The position numbers and the translations under genes were made by a program. Source: Solirubrobacterales bacterium (GTDB lineage: Bacteria; Actinomycetota; Thermoleophilia; Solirubrobacterales; 70-9). Taken from it: a stretch of 64,000 nucleotides of DNA. The DNA is taken from assembly GCA_035573435.1 (NCBI GenBank), contig DATMZR010000006.1, positions 1 through 64,000 on the forward strand, read 5' to 3'. The notes under the pieces were generated by a model. The model made no database searches and was not told where the DNA came from. It saw only the letters and a program-made list of their open reading frames with translations. Of this stretch, positions 1 to 8,386 are shown one piece after another (within the stretch, counting starts at the first letter, position 1; each line of letters begins with the position of its first letter).

Positions 1-2
1 GG

Positions 3-992
3 ACCACCGGCTCGCCCAAGGGCGCCCAGCGCAAGCAGCCCGAGTCGCTCGATCCGGCCGCGGCGCTGTTCTCGAAGATCCCCCTGCGCGCCGGCGAGCC
101 GACGATGATCGCCGCGCCGATGTTCCACTCGTGGGGCTTCGTGCACTTCACGCTGGGCATGGGCCTGGGCTCGACGCTCGTCCTGCGGCGCAAGTTCGAT
201 CCCGAGGACACCCTGAGCGCGACCGCCCAGCACGAGTGCACGGCGCTCGTCGTGGTGCCGGTGATGCTGCAGCGGATCATGGAGCTGCCGGCGGAGACGA
301 TCGACCGCTACGACCTGCGCGCCCTGCGCGTCATCGCGGCCAGCGGCAGCGCGCTGCCCGGCGAGCTGGCGACCAAGGTGATGGACCGCTTCGGCGACGT
401 CCTCTACAACCTCTACGGGTCGACCGAGGTCGCGTGGGCGACGATCGCGACGCCCGAGGACCTGCGCGCCGCGCCGGGCACCGCCGGGCGCCCGCCGCGC
501 GGCACGGTGGTCAAGCTCCTCGACGAGGACGGCGCCGAGGTTCCCGAGGGGGAGACCGGGCGCATCTTCGTCGGCAACGAGATGGCCTTCGAGGGCTACA
601 CCGGCGGGGGCGGCAAGGACGTGCTCGACGGCCTGCTCTCGTCGGGGGACGTCGGCCACTTCGACTCCGAGGGCCGCCTGTTCATAGACGGGCGGGACGA
701 CGAGATGATCGTCTCCGGCGGCGAAAACGTGTTCCCCCGCGAGGTCGAGGACCTGCTCTCCGACCACAGCCAGATCAAGGAGGTCGCAGTAATCGGCGTC
801 GAAGACGAGCAGTTCGGCCAGAGGCTGAAGGCGTTCGTGGTTCTCAGCGAGGGCGCTGATCTCACCCCCGACGAGATCAAGGAACACGTGAAATCCAACC
901 TCGCCCGCTACAAGGTCCCGCGGGAGATCGAGTTCCTGGATTCGCTGCCGCGGAACGCGACCGGGAAGATCCTCAAGCGGGAACTGGCCTAG
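3..992 (+). CDS. Class I adenylate-forming acyl-CoA ligase (C-terminal 329 residues, 5' end outside window)
   Basis: Activates a carboxylic acid with ATP and transfers the acyl-adenylate to CoA. The reading frame is open from the left edge, so the gene starts upstream. The first visible residues, TTGSPKGAQ, are the phosphate-binding loop (A3 motif). YGSTE is the A5 motif. SGDVGHFDSEGRLFIDGRDD holds the A7/A8 adenylation core and hinge, and NVFPREVEDLL follows. PRNATGKILKREL at the end carries the A10 catalytic lysine, so the C-terminal lid domain is complete. Substrate cannot be read from this part; a medium- or long-chain fatty acid is a guess from family frequency. It ends at TAG and is followed by about 200 bases with no gene. 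Confidence 0.93.
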   Translation, partial: TTGSPKGAQRKQPESLDPAAALFSKIPLRAGEPTMIAAPMFHSWGFVHFTLGMGLGSTLVLRRKFDPEDTLSATAQHECTALVVVPVMLQRIMELPAETIDRYDLRALRVIAASGSALPGELATKVMDRFGDVLYNLYGSTEVAWATIATPEDLRAAPGTAGRPPRGTVVKLLDEDGAEVPEGETGRIFVGNEMAFEGYTGGGGKDVLDGLLSSGDVGHFDSEGRLFIDGRDDEMIVSGGENVFPREVEDLLSDHSQIKEVAVIGVEDEQFGQRLKAFVVLSEGADLTPDEIKEHVKSNLARYKVPREIEFLDSLPRNATGKILKRELA

Positions 993-1199
993 TACGAAAT
1001 CCGACCAAAGCTCCGTTTCTCCCTCGACGCGCCGCGCCAAGGAGTTGCCGCGAGGACCGTTCAAAAGGAGCGCGCCCGAGCGGGTGAGTCCAGGCAGCGC
1101 TCGCGAACCTGCACCCGGGACATCTCCTCAGGTCGCCGGGGTGGCCTGCGGTCAGGCCGACGCGGTCCGAGGGTCAGACCCGTGAGCAGCTAGGGGCGG

Positions 1200-1694
1200 C
1201 TAGCCGGCAGCAGCGGCTCGCTCGCTTCTGCGCCGCGCCGCTTCGGCCCGCAGCCGCTCGTGCTCGACCTGGCTCTTGAGCTGGCGGAGCGAGCGCCGTA
1301 GGTGGCTCCCCAATTGGGGTGCTGCGACGAGCTCGGCGATCCAGCCGGGGATCCCGGAGCCCGCGACGCCGTACGCGAAGCGAAGCTCCACGCGGGTCCG
1401 GCCGTCGTCGAGCTCGCGCAGGCGCCAGCGACCCCGCTGGTCGACCCCCAGCACGGAGCTCCACGCCATGTCCCGCTGCTCATGCCACTCGACGATCTCG
1501 ATCAGTCCCCCGACCTCGGCTGAGCCGACCCTGATCAGCATGCGGTAGCGGGCGCCGAGCCCGGTTCGCTGCTCGCCCGCGACCTCCCAGCGCGTGATGC
1601 CCGACATGAAGTGCAGGTAGTTCGAGGGCTCCGCCAGGTAGTCCCAGACGAGCTTCGGGGGAGCCGAGATGACGATCGATTCGTTCAGTCTCAT
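1200..1694 (-). CDS. SRPBCC (polyketide cyclase/START-like) family protein
   Basis: A 164-residue protein with the sequence pattern of the SRPBCC fold, a helix-grip cavity that binds hydrophobic ligands. The N-terminus (NESIVISAPPKLVWDYLAEP) is the typical first strand and helix of the family, followed by the strand-rich core (RYRMLIRVGSAEVGG, WRLRELDDGRTRVELRF). The last 30 residues are charged and helical (LRAEAARRRSERAAAAG). It is the third gene of a minus-strand operon, 7 bases after the acyltransferase stop, which suggests a role with lipids. No catalytic residues can be assigned, and the ligand is unknown. Confidence 0.8.
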   Translation of the reverse strand: MRLNESIVISAPPKLVWDYLAEPSNYLHFMSGITRWEVAGEQRTGLGARYRMLIRVGSAEVGGLIEIVEWHEQRDMAWSSVLGVDQRGRWRLRELDDGRTRVELRFAYGVAGSGIPGWIAELVAAPQLGSHLRRSLRQLKSQVEHERLRAEAARRRSERAAAAG

Positions 1695-1701
1695 CCGGGC
1701 T

Positions 1702-2679
1702 CTATCCGATGACCGGGAAACGCCGCTCGGCCGCGAGCGTCTCCAGGGTCTCCTGCATCAGCGTCGTGACGTGGTCGTAGACCTCGTCGACATCGGGCTG
1801 GTCGCCGAACTGCGCTCGCAGGTCGATCGGTGCCAGGACCTCCACCGTGATCTTCGCCGGCAACGGGATATGGCCGAGCAGATCGCCGATGTTGAGCCCC
1901 CAAGGGGGCGCCAGCGAGATCGGGATCACCTTGAGGCGCAGCGTTCGGTCCACGCCCAGCGCTCGTGCCAGCCTGCCGCCGTGGCTCAGGAAGAGCGCCG
2001 TCTCCTGGCCTCCGATCGAAACGACCGGGACGATCGGCACGCCGGCATCCAGGGCCAGCCGGACGAATCCCTTACGGCCCGCGAAGTCCAGCTTGTTTCG
2101 CTCCCAGACCGGGCGGTGCACCTCCCAGTCGCCGCCTGGGTAGACGAGCAGGGCGCCGCCGGTCTCGAGCGCCCGTTGAGCGTTCTCGTGGGAGGCCGTG
2201 ACGGTTCCGTACCGGCGCAGGATCTGGCCGACCGGGGAGGCGAGCACCAGGTTGTGGGCGAGCTGGTAGAAGGGTCGCTCGACGCCGAAGTACGTGTAGA
2301 AGGCGAGCGTGAACAGCAGCGTGTCCGGCGTCATGTTGCCGCCGGAGTGGTTGGCGACCAGGAGGACCGGGCCGTGCTCCGGCACGTTGCCGAGGTTCCG
2401 CACCTCGCCCCGGAACCAGAGGGTGGTCAGGAGCCAGGTGAGGGGCAGGTTCTCACGGATGTAATCGGGGTCGCGATCGTCGAGGTTCGCGGTCAGGCGC
2501 CGCCCGAGGCGCTGCCTGACCCCCTCGGCGATCCCCCCGGCGGCGCCGCGGCCGGCACTCATCACACCGCCGCCGGCCCGGGAGATCCCGTTCAGCGTTA
2601 GAAGCCTGCTACGCAGGGATCCGTTTTCGCTGCCGCCGTTGTGCCTTGCGTGGTCGGCCAGCCGCACCTCGTCAGTCAT
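1702..2679 (-). CDS. Lysophospholipid acyltransferase (PlsC/LPLAT) family protein
   Basis: A 325-residue member of the glycerolipid acyltransferase superfamily, which moves an acyl group from a thioester to a hydroxyl at the cytoplasmic membrane. The acyltransferase core starts near residue 95. NHSGGNMTPD (110-119) replaces the usual NHX4D motif I: the histidine is kept but the aspartate is shifted. VYPGGDWEVHRP (179-190) takes the place of the FPEGTR block. These changes resemble the DGAT2/TMEM68-like branch rather than classical PlsC, so the acceptor need not be lysophosphatidate. It lies 19 bases downstream of the hydrolase gene and 7 bases upstream of the SRPBCC gene on the same strand. 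Confidence 0.82.
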   Translation of the reverse strand: MTDEVRLADHARHNGGSENGSLRSRLLTLNGISRAGGGVMSAGRGAAGGIAEGVRQRLGRRLTANLDDRDPDYIRENLPLTWLLTTLWFRGEVRNLGNVPEHGPVLLVANHSGGNMTPDTLLFTLAFYTYFGVERPFYQLAHNLVLASPVGQILRRYGTVTASHENAQRALETGGALLVYPGGDWEVHRPVWERNKLDFAGRKGFVRLALDAGVPIVPVVSIGGQETALFLSHGGRLARALGVDRTLRLKVIPISLAPPWGLNIGDLLGHIPLPAKITVEVLAPIDLRAQFGDQPDVDEVYDHVTTLMQETLETLAAERRFPVIG

Positions 2680-2698
2680 GGGCAGGCGATCCTAGCGG

Positions 2699-4003
2699 TC
2701 AGGGCGCCACGCGCCGCCGTGCTCTGCCGGCCCGCTCGGCGACGGCGCGACGCAGGGTGCTCCGCGCTCGGGCCGGGGCTCGCGGTGCCTGTGAGTGGCG
2801 GCCGGATCCGACCTGCTCGCGGATCAGCCCGTTCGCCCGCTCGGGCAGCTCCACCTGTGGAACGTGGCCGCACTCGCTCAGCACGACCTGGCGGGCCTGC
2901 GGAAGCGCTGCGGCTACGTGCCTCGAGAACGCAGCGGGAACGAGGCGATCGCGGTCGCCCCAGATGAACAGGGCGGGCGTTCGGAGCGCGGTCAGGCGGG
3001 TCCACAGCCCGTCCTCGCCGTGCGGAACGTCCAGGTAGATGTTGCGGGCGGCGGCGAAGAAGGCGATTCGAGCCGAGCGAGATCGGTAGGTGCGGCAGAA
3101 CTCGTCCGCGGCGATGTCCGCGGCCGCTGGGTCGAGTCGCTCTGGCCGCGCGAAGAGGTTCCAGAATTGCTCGCGAACCCGTGCTGCTCCCAGCGGATGC
3201 GGGATCGCCGCGAGCTCGGGACGGATCAGCTTCACCAGGGGTACCAGCTCGCGGCGCCGGCGGAAGGCCAGCACAGGGGCCAAGAGGCTGAGTGTCTCGG
3301 CACGGTCGGGCTCGGTGAGCGCGAGCTCGATCGCGACCCGGCCGCCCATGGAGTTGCCGACCAGATGGGCTCGTTCGATCCCCGTCGCGTCCATGTAGCC
3401 GAGCACGGAACGGGCGAAGTAGGGGGCGTCGTATGCGCCGCGTGCAGGCTTCGAAGACGATCCGAACCCCGGCAGGTCGATGGCGTGCACCGTGTGGTCC
3501 GGGGACAGCGTCGCGATCGTCTCGAAGAACGAGGTCTTGTTTGACCCCAGCCCGTGCAGGCAGATCACTTGATCGGGACCTTGTCCGGAGATCAGGCTCG
3601 AGATGGCGGCGCCGCCCGTCTGGACCTTGGTCACCCGCAGGAGCGGCGGACGGTCGCCGGGGAGCCGGAAGAGCCCCTCGAAACCAAGCGCCAGGTCCAG
3701 GTTGCCGCGCGCGTAGAGACGGCGCTGGGCGAACGCATCGAGCCCGGACAGGCGTCCCTCTCGCAGGCCAAGCCAGGTGGCCGCGTCCGTGCCCACGACG
3801 ACGTCGGGCTGGCGCACCGGCGACGGGCGCACGGCGCAGTATTCGCCCCGCGCTCGCACCTCCCAGGTCCGCCCGACGTCTCCGAGGCGCACCTGATAGG
3901 TGGCGTCGAAGCCTGGCTCGGCCCCCAGGTAGCGGGCGGGGAGCGAAGCAAAGGCTTCTTCCACGCGACGCACGCGTTGCGCATGCAGCGAGACGGTGCC
4001 CAT
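2699..4003 (-). CDS. Alpha/beta hydrolase with N-terminal SCP2-like domain
   Basis: A 434-residue protein in two parts. Residues about 15-120 look like a sterol-carrier (SCP2-like) lipid-binding domain (VRPSPVRQPDVVVGTDAATW, FRLPGDRPP). Residues about 135-400 are an alpha/beta hydrolase: oxyanion-loop motif HGLGSNK at 150-156, nucleophile elbow GNSMGG with Ser218, acid in WGDRDRLVP (Asp352) and His380 in CGHVPQVE. The full triad is present, so an esterase, lipase or C-C hydrolase activity is expected. The last 35 residues are basic and low-complexity. It heads the minus-strand lipid operon and is divergent from cysS, with an 80-base shared promoter region. The SCP2-like assignment is less certain than the hydrolase. 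Confidence 0.85.
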   Translation of the reverse strand: MGTVSLHAQRVRRVEEAFASLPARYLGAEPGFDATYQVRLGDVGRTWEVRARGEYCAVRPSPVRQPDVVVGTDAATWLGLREGRLSGLDAFAQRRLYARGNLDLALGFEGLFRLPGDRPPLLRVTKVQTGGAAISSLISGQGPDQVICLHGLGSNKTSFFETIATLSPDHTVHAIDLPGFGSSSKPARGAYDAPYFARSVLGYMDATGIERAHLVGNSMGGRVAIELALTEPDRAETLSLLAPVLAFRRRRELVPLVKLIRPELAAIPHPLGAARVREQFWNLFARPERLDPAAADIAADEFCRTYRSRSARIAFFAAARNIYLDVPHGEDGLWTRLTALRTPALFIWGDRDRLVPAAFSRHVAAALPQARQVVLSECGHVPQVELPERANGLIREQVGSGRHSQAPRAPARARSTLRRAVAERAGRARRRVAP

Positions 4004-4083
4004 GGGCGGCGGCGAACGTTAACGGCCACGGCCGCTGCCCAGGCCGGGCACACGCGCCGCATTCCGCAAATAGCATCAAGAAG

Positions 4084-5448
<1,365 letters not shown>

Positions 5449-5502
5449 TCGGCGATCGTCCCCCGCAGGGACAGCGGCACGCCTGAGGCGGGGAAGAGAC
5501 AG

Positions 5503-6147
5503 CTGATCTACGGTCGGCGGCCCGTGGCCGAGGCGAAACGCGGGCGGCGCCGCGTTCGGCGCCTCTGGACGACCAGGGAGATGACCGCGTCGGAGCTGAG
5601 CCGCCTGGCGGGCTCGCCGGACCACCAGGGAGTGGTGGCGGAGGTCGATCCGTATCCGTACGCCGATCCAGACTCGCTGCTCGCCCGTCCGGATGCCCTG
5701 GTCGTGGCCCTCGACCAGGTGCAGGACCCGCGAAACCTGGGTGCGACCTGCCGCTCGGCGGAGGCGGTCGGCGCCGCCGGGCTGGTGATCCCCTCCCGCC
5801 GCTCAGCGGCGGTCACCGCGGCGGCCTGCAAGGCGTCCGCCGGTGCCGTGGAGCACCTGCCGGTGGCTCGTGTGCCGAACCTGGTGGACTGGCTGATCCG
5901 AGCAAAGGACTCCGGGGCCTGGATCTACGGAGCCCAGCAGGGGGCCCCGGCGCCCTACGCCCAGACCGATCTCAGCGGCAAGGTCGTGCTCGTGCTCGGC
6001 GGCGAGGGGAAGGGGCTGCGCCGCCGCGTCGCGGACACCTGCGACCTCCTGATCTCGATTCCAGTCCTCGGGCGGGTCGCGTCGCTGAACGTGTCCGCTG
6101 CCGCCGCTGTGCTCCTGTTCGAGGCGGCCAGACAGCGAGGCGGCTAG
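5503..6147 (+). CDS. rlmB: 23S rRNA (guanosine-2'-O-)-methyltransferase RlmB-type SpoU methylase, probable CTG start
   Basis: SAM-dependent 2'-O-ribose methyltransferase of the SPOUT/TrmH family. The three SpoU motifs are clear: NLGATCRSAEAVGAAGLVIP, LVLGGEGKGLRRRVADTCD and IPVLGRVASLNVSAAAAVLL, which form the trefoil-knot SAM site. The N-terminal substrate domain is short. The family signature IYGRRPVAEAKRG lies partly upstream of the first standard start codon (GTG 5524). The only initiator-like codon that keeps it is CTG at 5503, about 6 bases after a GGGGAAG ribosome binding site (5490-5496), giving 214 residues; from GTG it would be 207 residues and lose LIYGRRP. It follows cysS closely and is probably co-transcribed. 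TrmH-type tRNA methylation is the alternative function. Confidence 0.88.
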   Translation: MIYGRRPVAEAKRGRRRVRRLWTTREMTASELSRLAGSPDHQGVVAEVDPYPYADPDSLLARPDALVVALDQVQDPRNLGATCRSAEAVGAAGLVIPSRRSAAVTAAACKASAGAVEHLPVARVPNLVDWLIRAKDSGAWIYGAQQGAPAPYAQTDLSGKVVLVLGGEGKGLRRRVADTCDLLISIPVLGRVASLNVSAAAAVLLFEAARQRGG

Positions 6148-6234
6148 GCCTCGCCCGAATCGCGAAGCGCTACCAGGACCTGCGGACGGAGGGGCGGCCC
6201 TTGCAACGATTCGTGCACCGGCGGGTCGGCGTGG

Positions 6235-6264
6235 TTGACAGAACGCCGCCGGCCCACGTAATAT
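6235..6264 (+). promoter_or_regulatory. Housekeeping sigma-70-type promoter of the SigH-like gene
   Basis: TTGACA at 6235-6240 and TAATAT at 6259-6264, separated by 18 bases, an almost perfect vegetative promoter in a GC-rich genome. Predicted transcription start is near 6271, leaving a leader of about 105 bases before the GTG at 6378. Confidence 0.85.
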
Positions 6265-6273
6265 GGCGCATAA

Positions 6274-6347
6274 GGGTGAACTAAAGGTCTAGTCTCGACC
6301 GGCCGATCACCCAGAGGTAGAAGGCGCCCAGGGGAGGTACGGGCGCC
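6274..6347 (+). promoter_or_regulatory. Structured 5' leader of the SigH-like gene
   Basis: Two inverted repeats lie in the untranslated leader. GGGTGA (6274-6279) can pair with TCACCC (6307-6312), and GGCGCCC (6323-6329) pairs perfectly with GGGCGCC (6341-6347) around an 11-base loop. No T-run follows, so this is not a simple terminator. Function unknown; no known riboswitch class was recognised. Confidence 0.4.
6282..6309 (+). promoter_or_regulatory. Candidate FliA/WhiG-class (sigma-28 family) promoter
   Basis: TAAAG at 6282-6286 and GCCGATCA at 6302-6309, with 16 bases between TAAA and GCCGAT. The known FliA/WhiG consensus is TAAA, 15-16 bases, GCCGATAA. The match lies just downstream of the vegetative promoter, so the sigma gene may have two promoters. 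The site overlaps a possible RNA stem (GGGTGA 6274-6279 with TCACCC 6307-6312), which is a competing explanation. Confidence 0.4.
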
Positions 6348-6377
6348 ACTGTTTCCAACCCGAACGGAGGGAATCCA

Positions 6378-7082
6378 GTGGCTGCACCGACCCCTACCCA
6401 CGAGTTCGTGGCCGTGCCGTCGCCCGGCGCCGCCGCCGCCGTGCCCGTACCCAGATCCGAAGCTCAACCTGAGCTTGAGGATACCTACCTGGTCGCACTC
6501 GCCAAGCGGGGCAGCGCCGACGCCTATGACCGGATCGTGAAGCGCTACCGCGGCTTCGTGCGGCTCAAGGCGTCGTCCTACTTCCTGCTCGGCGGGGGCT
6601 CGGACGATCTGATCCAGGAGGGTCTGCTGGGCCTCTACAAGGCGATCCGGGACTACCGGTCGGATCGCGAGTCGAGCTTCCGGAACTTCGCCGAGCTCTG
6701 CATCACCCGGCAGATCATCACCGCGGTGAAGACCGCCAGCCGTAACAAGCACGCGCCCCTCAACCAGTACGTCTCCTTCGCTCAGTCGCCCGCGGGGGCA
6801 ATCGACTCGGAGACGACCCTCGAGGAGGTCCTGCCGGGACCGGGAAGCGAGGACCCCTCGGAGCGGGTGATCGCGACCGAGGAGCTCCAAAGCCTGGTCT
6901 CCTGCCTCTCCAGCGTCCTCTCCGAGCTCGAGAGCCAGGTGCTCTCGCTGTACCTGGATGGGCACTCATACGAGGCGATCGGCGAGCGGCTCGATTGCGA
7001 CACGAAGACCGTCGACAACGCGCTCCAGCGCGTCAAGCGCAAGGTCAGCCTCCACCTGGCTTCGCGCGAGGTGATGCTCTAA
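6378..7082 (+). CDS. SigH-family RNA polymerase sigma factor
   Basis: A 234-residue sigma-70 family factor closely resembling sporulation/stationary-phase SigH of Firmicutes. Region 2 includes SDDLIQEGLLGLYKAIRDYR (core binding, 2.2) and FRNFAELCITRQIITAVKTA (-10 recognition). Region 4 has LSELESQVLSLYLDGHSYEA and TKTVDNALQRVKRK (helix-turn-helix for -35). The first 30 residues are Ala/Pro-rich and not conserved. GTG 6378 has GGAGGG (6367-6372) 5 bases upstream. Upstream are a strong vegetative promoter, a candidate FliA/WhiG-type promoter and a folded leader. tRNA-Thr follows 54 bases later. The target genes cannot be inferred; a sporulation role is not implied. Confidence 0.9.
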   Translation: MAAPTPTHEFVAVPSPGAAAAVPVPRSEAQPELEDTYLVALAKRGSADAYDRIVKRYRGFVRLKASSYFLLGGGSDDLIQEGLLGLYKAIRDYRSDRESSFRNFAELCITRQIITAVKTASRNKHAPLNQYVSFAQSPAGAIDSETTLEEVLPGPGSEDPSERVIATEELQSLVSCLSSVLSELESQVLSLYLDGHSYEAIGERLDCDTKTVDNALQRVKRKVSLHLASREVML

Positions 7083-7136
7083 CAGCGAGCAGCGATGAGG
7101 GTCGCCCGCTTGCGTGTACCTTCGTGAGCAGGAGCT

Positions 7137-7209
7137 GCCCGCCTAGCTCAACTGGCAGAGCACCTGATTTGTAATCAGGAGGTTCCCGGTTCGAATCCGG
7201 GGGCGGGCT
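7137..7209 (+). tRNA. tRNA-Thr (anticodon UGU)
   Basis: A 73-base cloverleaf. The acceptor stem GCCCGCC (7137-7143) pairs with GGCGGGC (7202-7208), with discriminator T at 7209. The anticodon arm is CCTGA-TTTGTAA-TCAGG, anticodon TGT, reading ACA/ACG threonine codons. The T arm is CCCGG-TTCGAAT-CCGGG. CCA is not encoded. It follows the sigma gene, and the next coding region begins only 2 bases after its 3' end. Confidence 0.97.
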
Positions 7210-7211
7210 CT

Positions 7212-8225
7212 GTGTCCAACGATCGCGACTTCACCTGGCGCGACGGGGAGCGGACGGTCGTCTTCAGGGACGGTGCTCTCGCCGAAGCGCCGCAGCTCCT
7301 GGCGAACGGGATCTGGGAGCGCTTCGAGCTCGTCACCACCCCCCGAGCGCTCGGGGACGCGCCGCTCGAGCTAGCCGAGCAGGCGACCGCCGTCCACGAG
7401 GTGCCGAGGGGCCCGGTGCCCGACGCCGCGGCCACGATCATCGATTCGGTTCGCAATCCAACGCTGGTGGCGCTCGGCGGGGGCAGGGTGATCGACGTCG
7501 CCAAGGCGATCGCGGCCGTGCGCGGGGGGCGCGTCTGCGCCGTGCCGACCACCCTCTCCGGCGCGGAGATGACGACCATCCACCGGCTTCCCGCCGGCCA
7601 CGAGCACGCGGCGCGGCACCTCGTCCGCCCGGCGCTCGTGATCGCGGACCCGATCGAGATGACGGGCCTCGAGGATGGCCCTCTACGGGCCAGCGCCATG
7701 AACGCGCTCGCCCACGGAGCCGAATCCCTCTACACGCCCCTCGCCAACCCGGTGGCGACACTTCAGGCCCTGCGAGGCGCGGAGCTGCTCGCCGGCGCGT
7801 TGGACCACCCGGCCGAGAAGCGAGACCGGGCGGCGCTCGCCCTCGGGTCGCTGCTCTGCGCATCCGCTCTGGATTCCGCAGGCTATGCACTCCACCACGT
7901 CGTTTGCCAGACGCTCGTCTGGGTGCTTTCGACGCCGCACGCGGAGACGAACGCGACCATGCTCCCCCTGACGGTGGAGGCAATGCGCTCCCGCGCTCCC
8001 GGCGCGATCCAGGCGCTGGCGGCCGCGCTGGGCACGGACGCCGCCGGGGTTCGGGAGCGAATCGAGGTTCTAGGGGGCGGTCCACGACGCCTGGGCGACC
8101 TCGGCGCTGATCGGGGCCGATTGCGGCGCGCGCTGGACGCGATCCTCTCCCGCCCCGAGCTTCGGAACACCCCCGACCCCCCGGGCAGGGAGGAAATCGA
8201 GCGTCTGCTCGAGGCCGCCTGGTAG
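7212..8225 (+). CDS. Iron-containing (group III) alcohol dehydrogenase / maleylacetate reductase family protein
   Basis: A 337-residue NAD(P)-dependent dehydrogenase of the dehydroquinate synthase-like/Fe-ADH superfamily. Visible blocks are the dinucleotide loop VALGGGRVIDVAKAIAA, PTTLSGAEMTTIHR, DPIEMT, NALAHGAESLYTPLAN and the metal-site helices ALHHVVCQTLVW and STPHAETNATMLP. The short length and the PTTLSGAE/ALHH pattern fit the maleylacetate reductase-like branch, but no aromatic-degradation genes are nearby, so the substrate is open. The GTG start lies 2 bases after tRNA-Thr, so any ribosome binding site is inside the tRNA acceptor end (GGGCGGG). A 13-bp palindromic repeat follows the stop. 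Confidence 0.85.
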   Translation: MSNDRDFTWRDGERTVVFRDGALAEAPQLLANGIWERFELVTTPRALGDAPLELAEQATAVHEVPRGPVPDAAATIIDSVRNPTLVALGGGRVIDVAKAIAAVRGGRVCAVPTTLSGAEMTTIHRLPAGHEHAARHLVRPALVIADPIEMTGLEDGPLRASAMNALAHGAESLYTPLANPVATLQALRGAELLAGALDHPAEKRDRAALALGSLLCASALDSAGYALHHVVCQTLVWVLSTPHAETNATMLPLTVEAMRSRAPGAIQALAAALGTDAAGVRERIEVLGGGPRRLGDLGADRGRLRRALDAILSRPELRNTPDPPGREEIERLLEAAW

Positions 8226-8260
8226 CGCGGCACGGTTGCCCCGCTCATTCCGCGAGCTCA

Positions 8261-8301
8261 ATTGGCGAGTTTGTGGCGCATACCGCCCCAAACTCGCCAA
8301 T
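8261..8301 (+). repeat. Intergenic hairpin repeat, family 1, copy 1
   Basis: ATTGGCGAGTTTG (8261-8273) pairs perfectly over 13 bp with CAAACTCGCCAAT (8289-8301). The centre TGGCGCATACCGCCC forms a weaker inner stem. It begins 36 bases after the Fe-ADH stop. Related copies lie at 36831 and 53715, each also shortly downstream of a plus-strand stop codon. There is no T-run. Confidence 0.8.
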
Positions 8302-8386
8302 GCCCGGCCTCGGCGGCGGCTCGCTGCCACGCGCACGCGGCCTTGCCGAGCAGTAACGGCGTCCGTTACCGCGTGTAGGCATCTGT

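Noticed and set aside
8261-8301. Intrinsic terminator after the Fe-ADH gene
   Set aside because: The stem is perfect, but no T-run follows and the same element recurs elsewhere, so it is annotated as a repeat.
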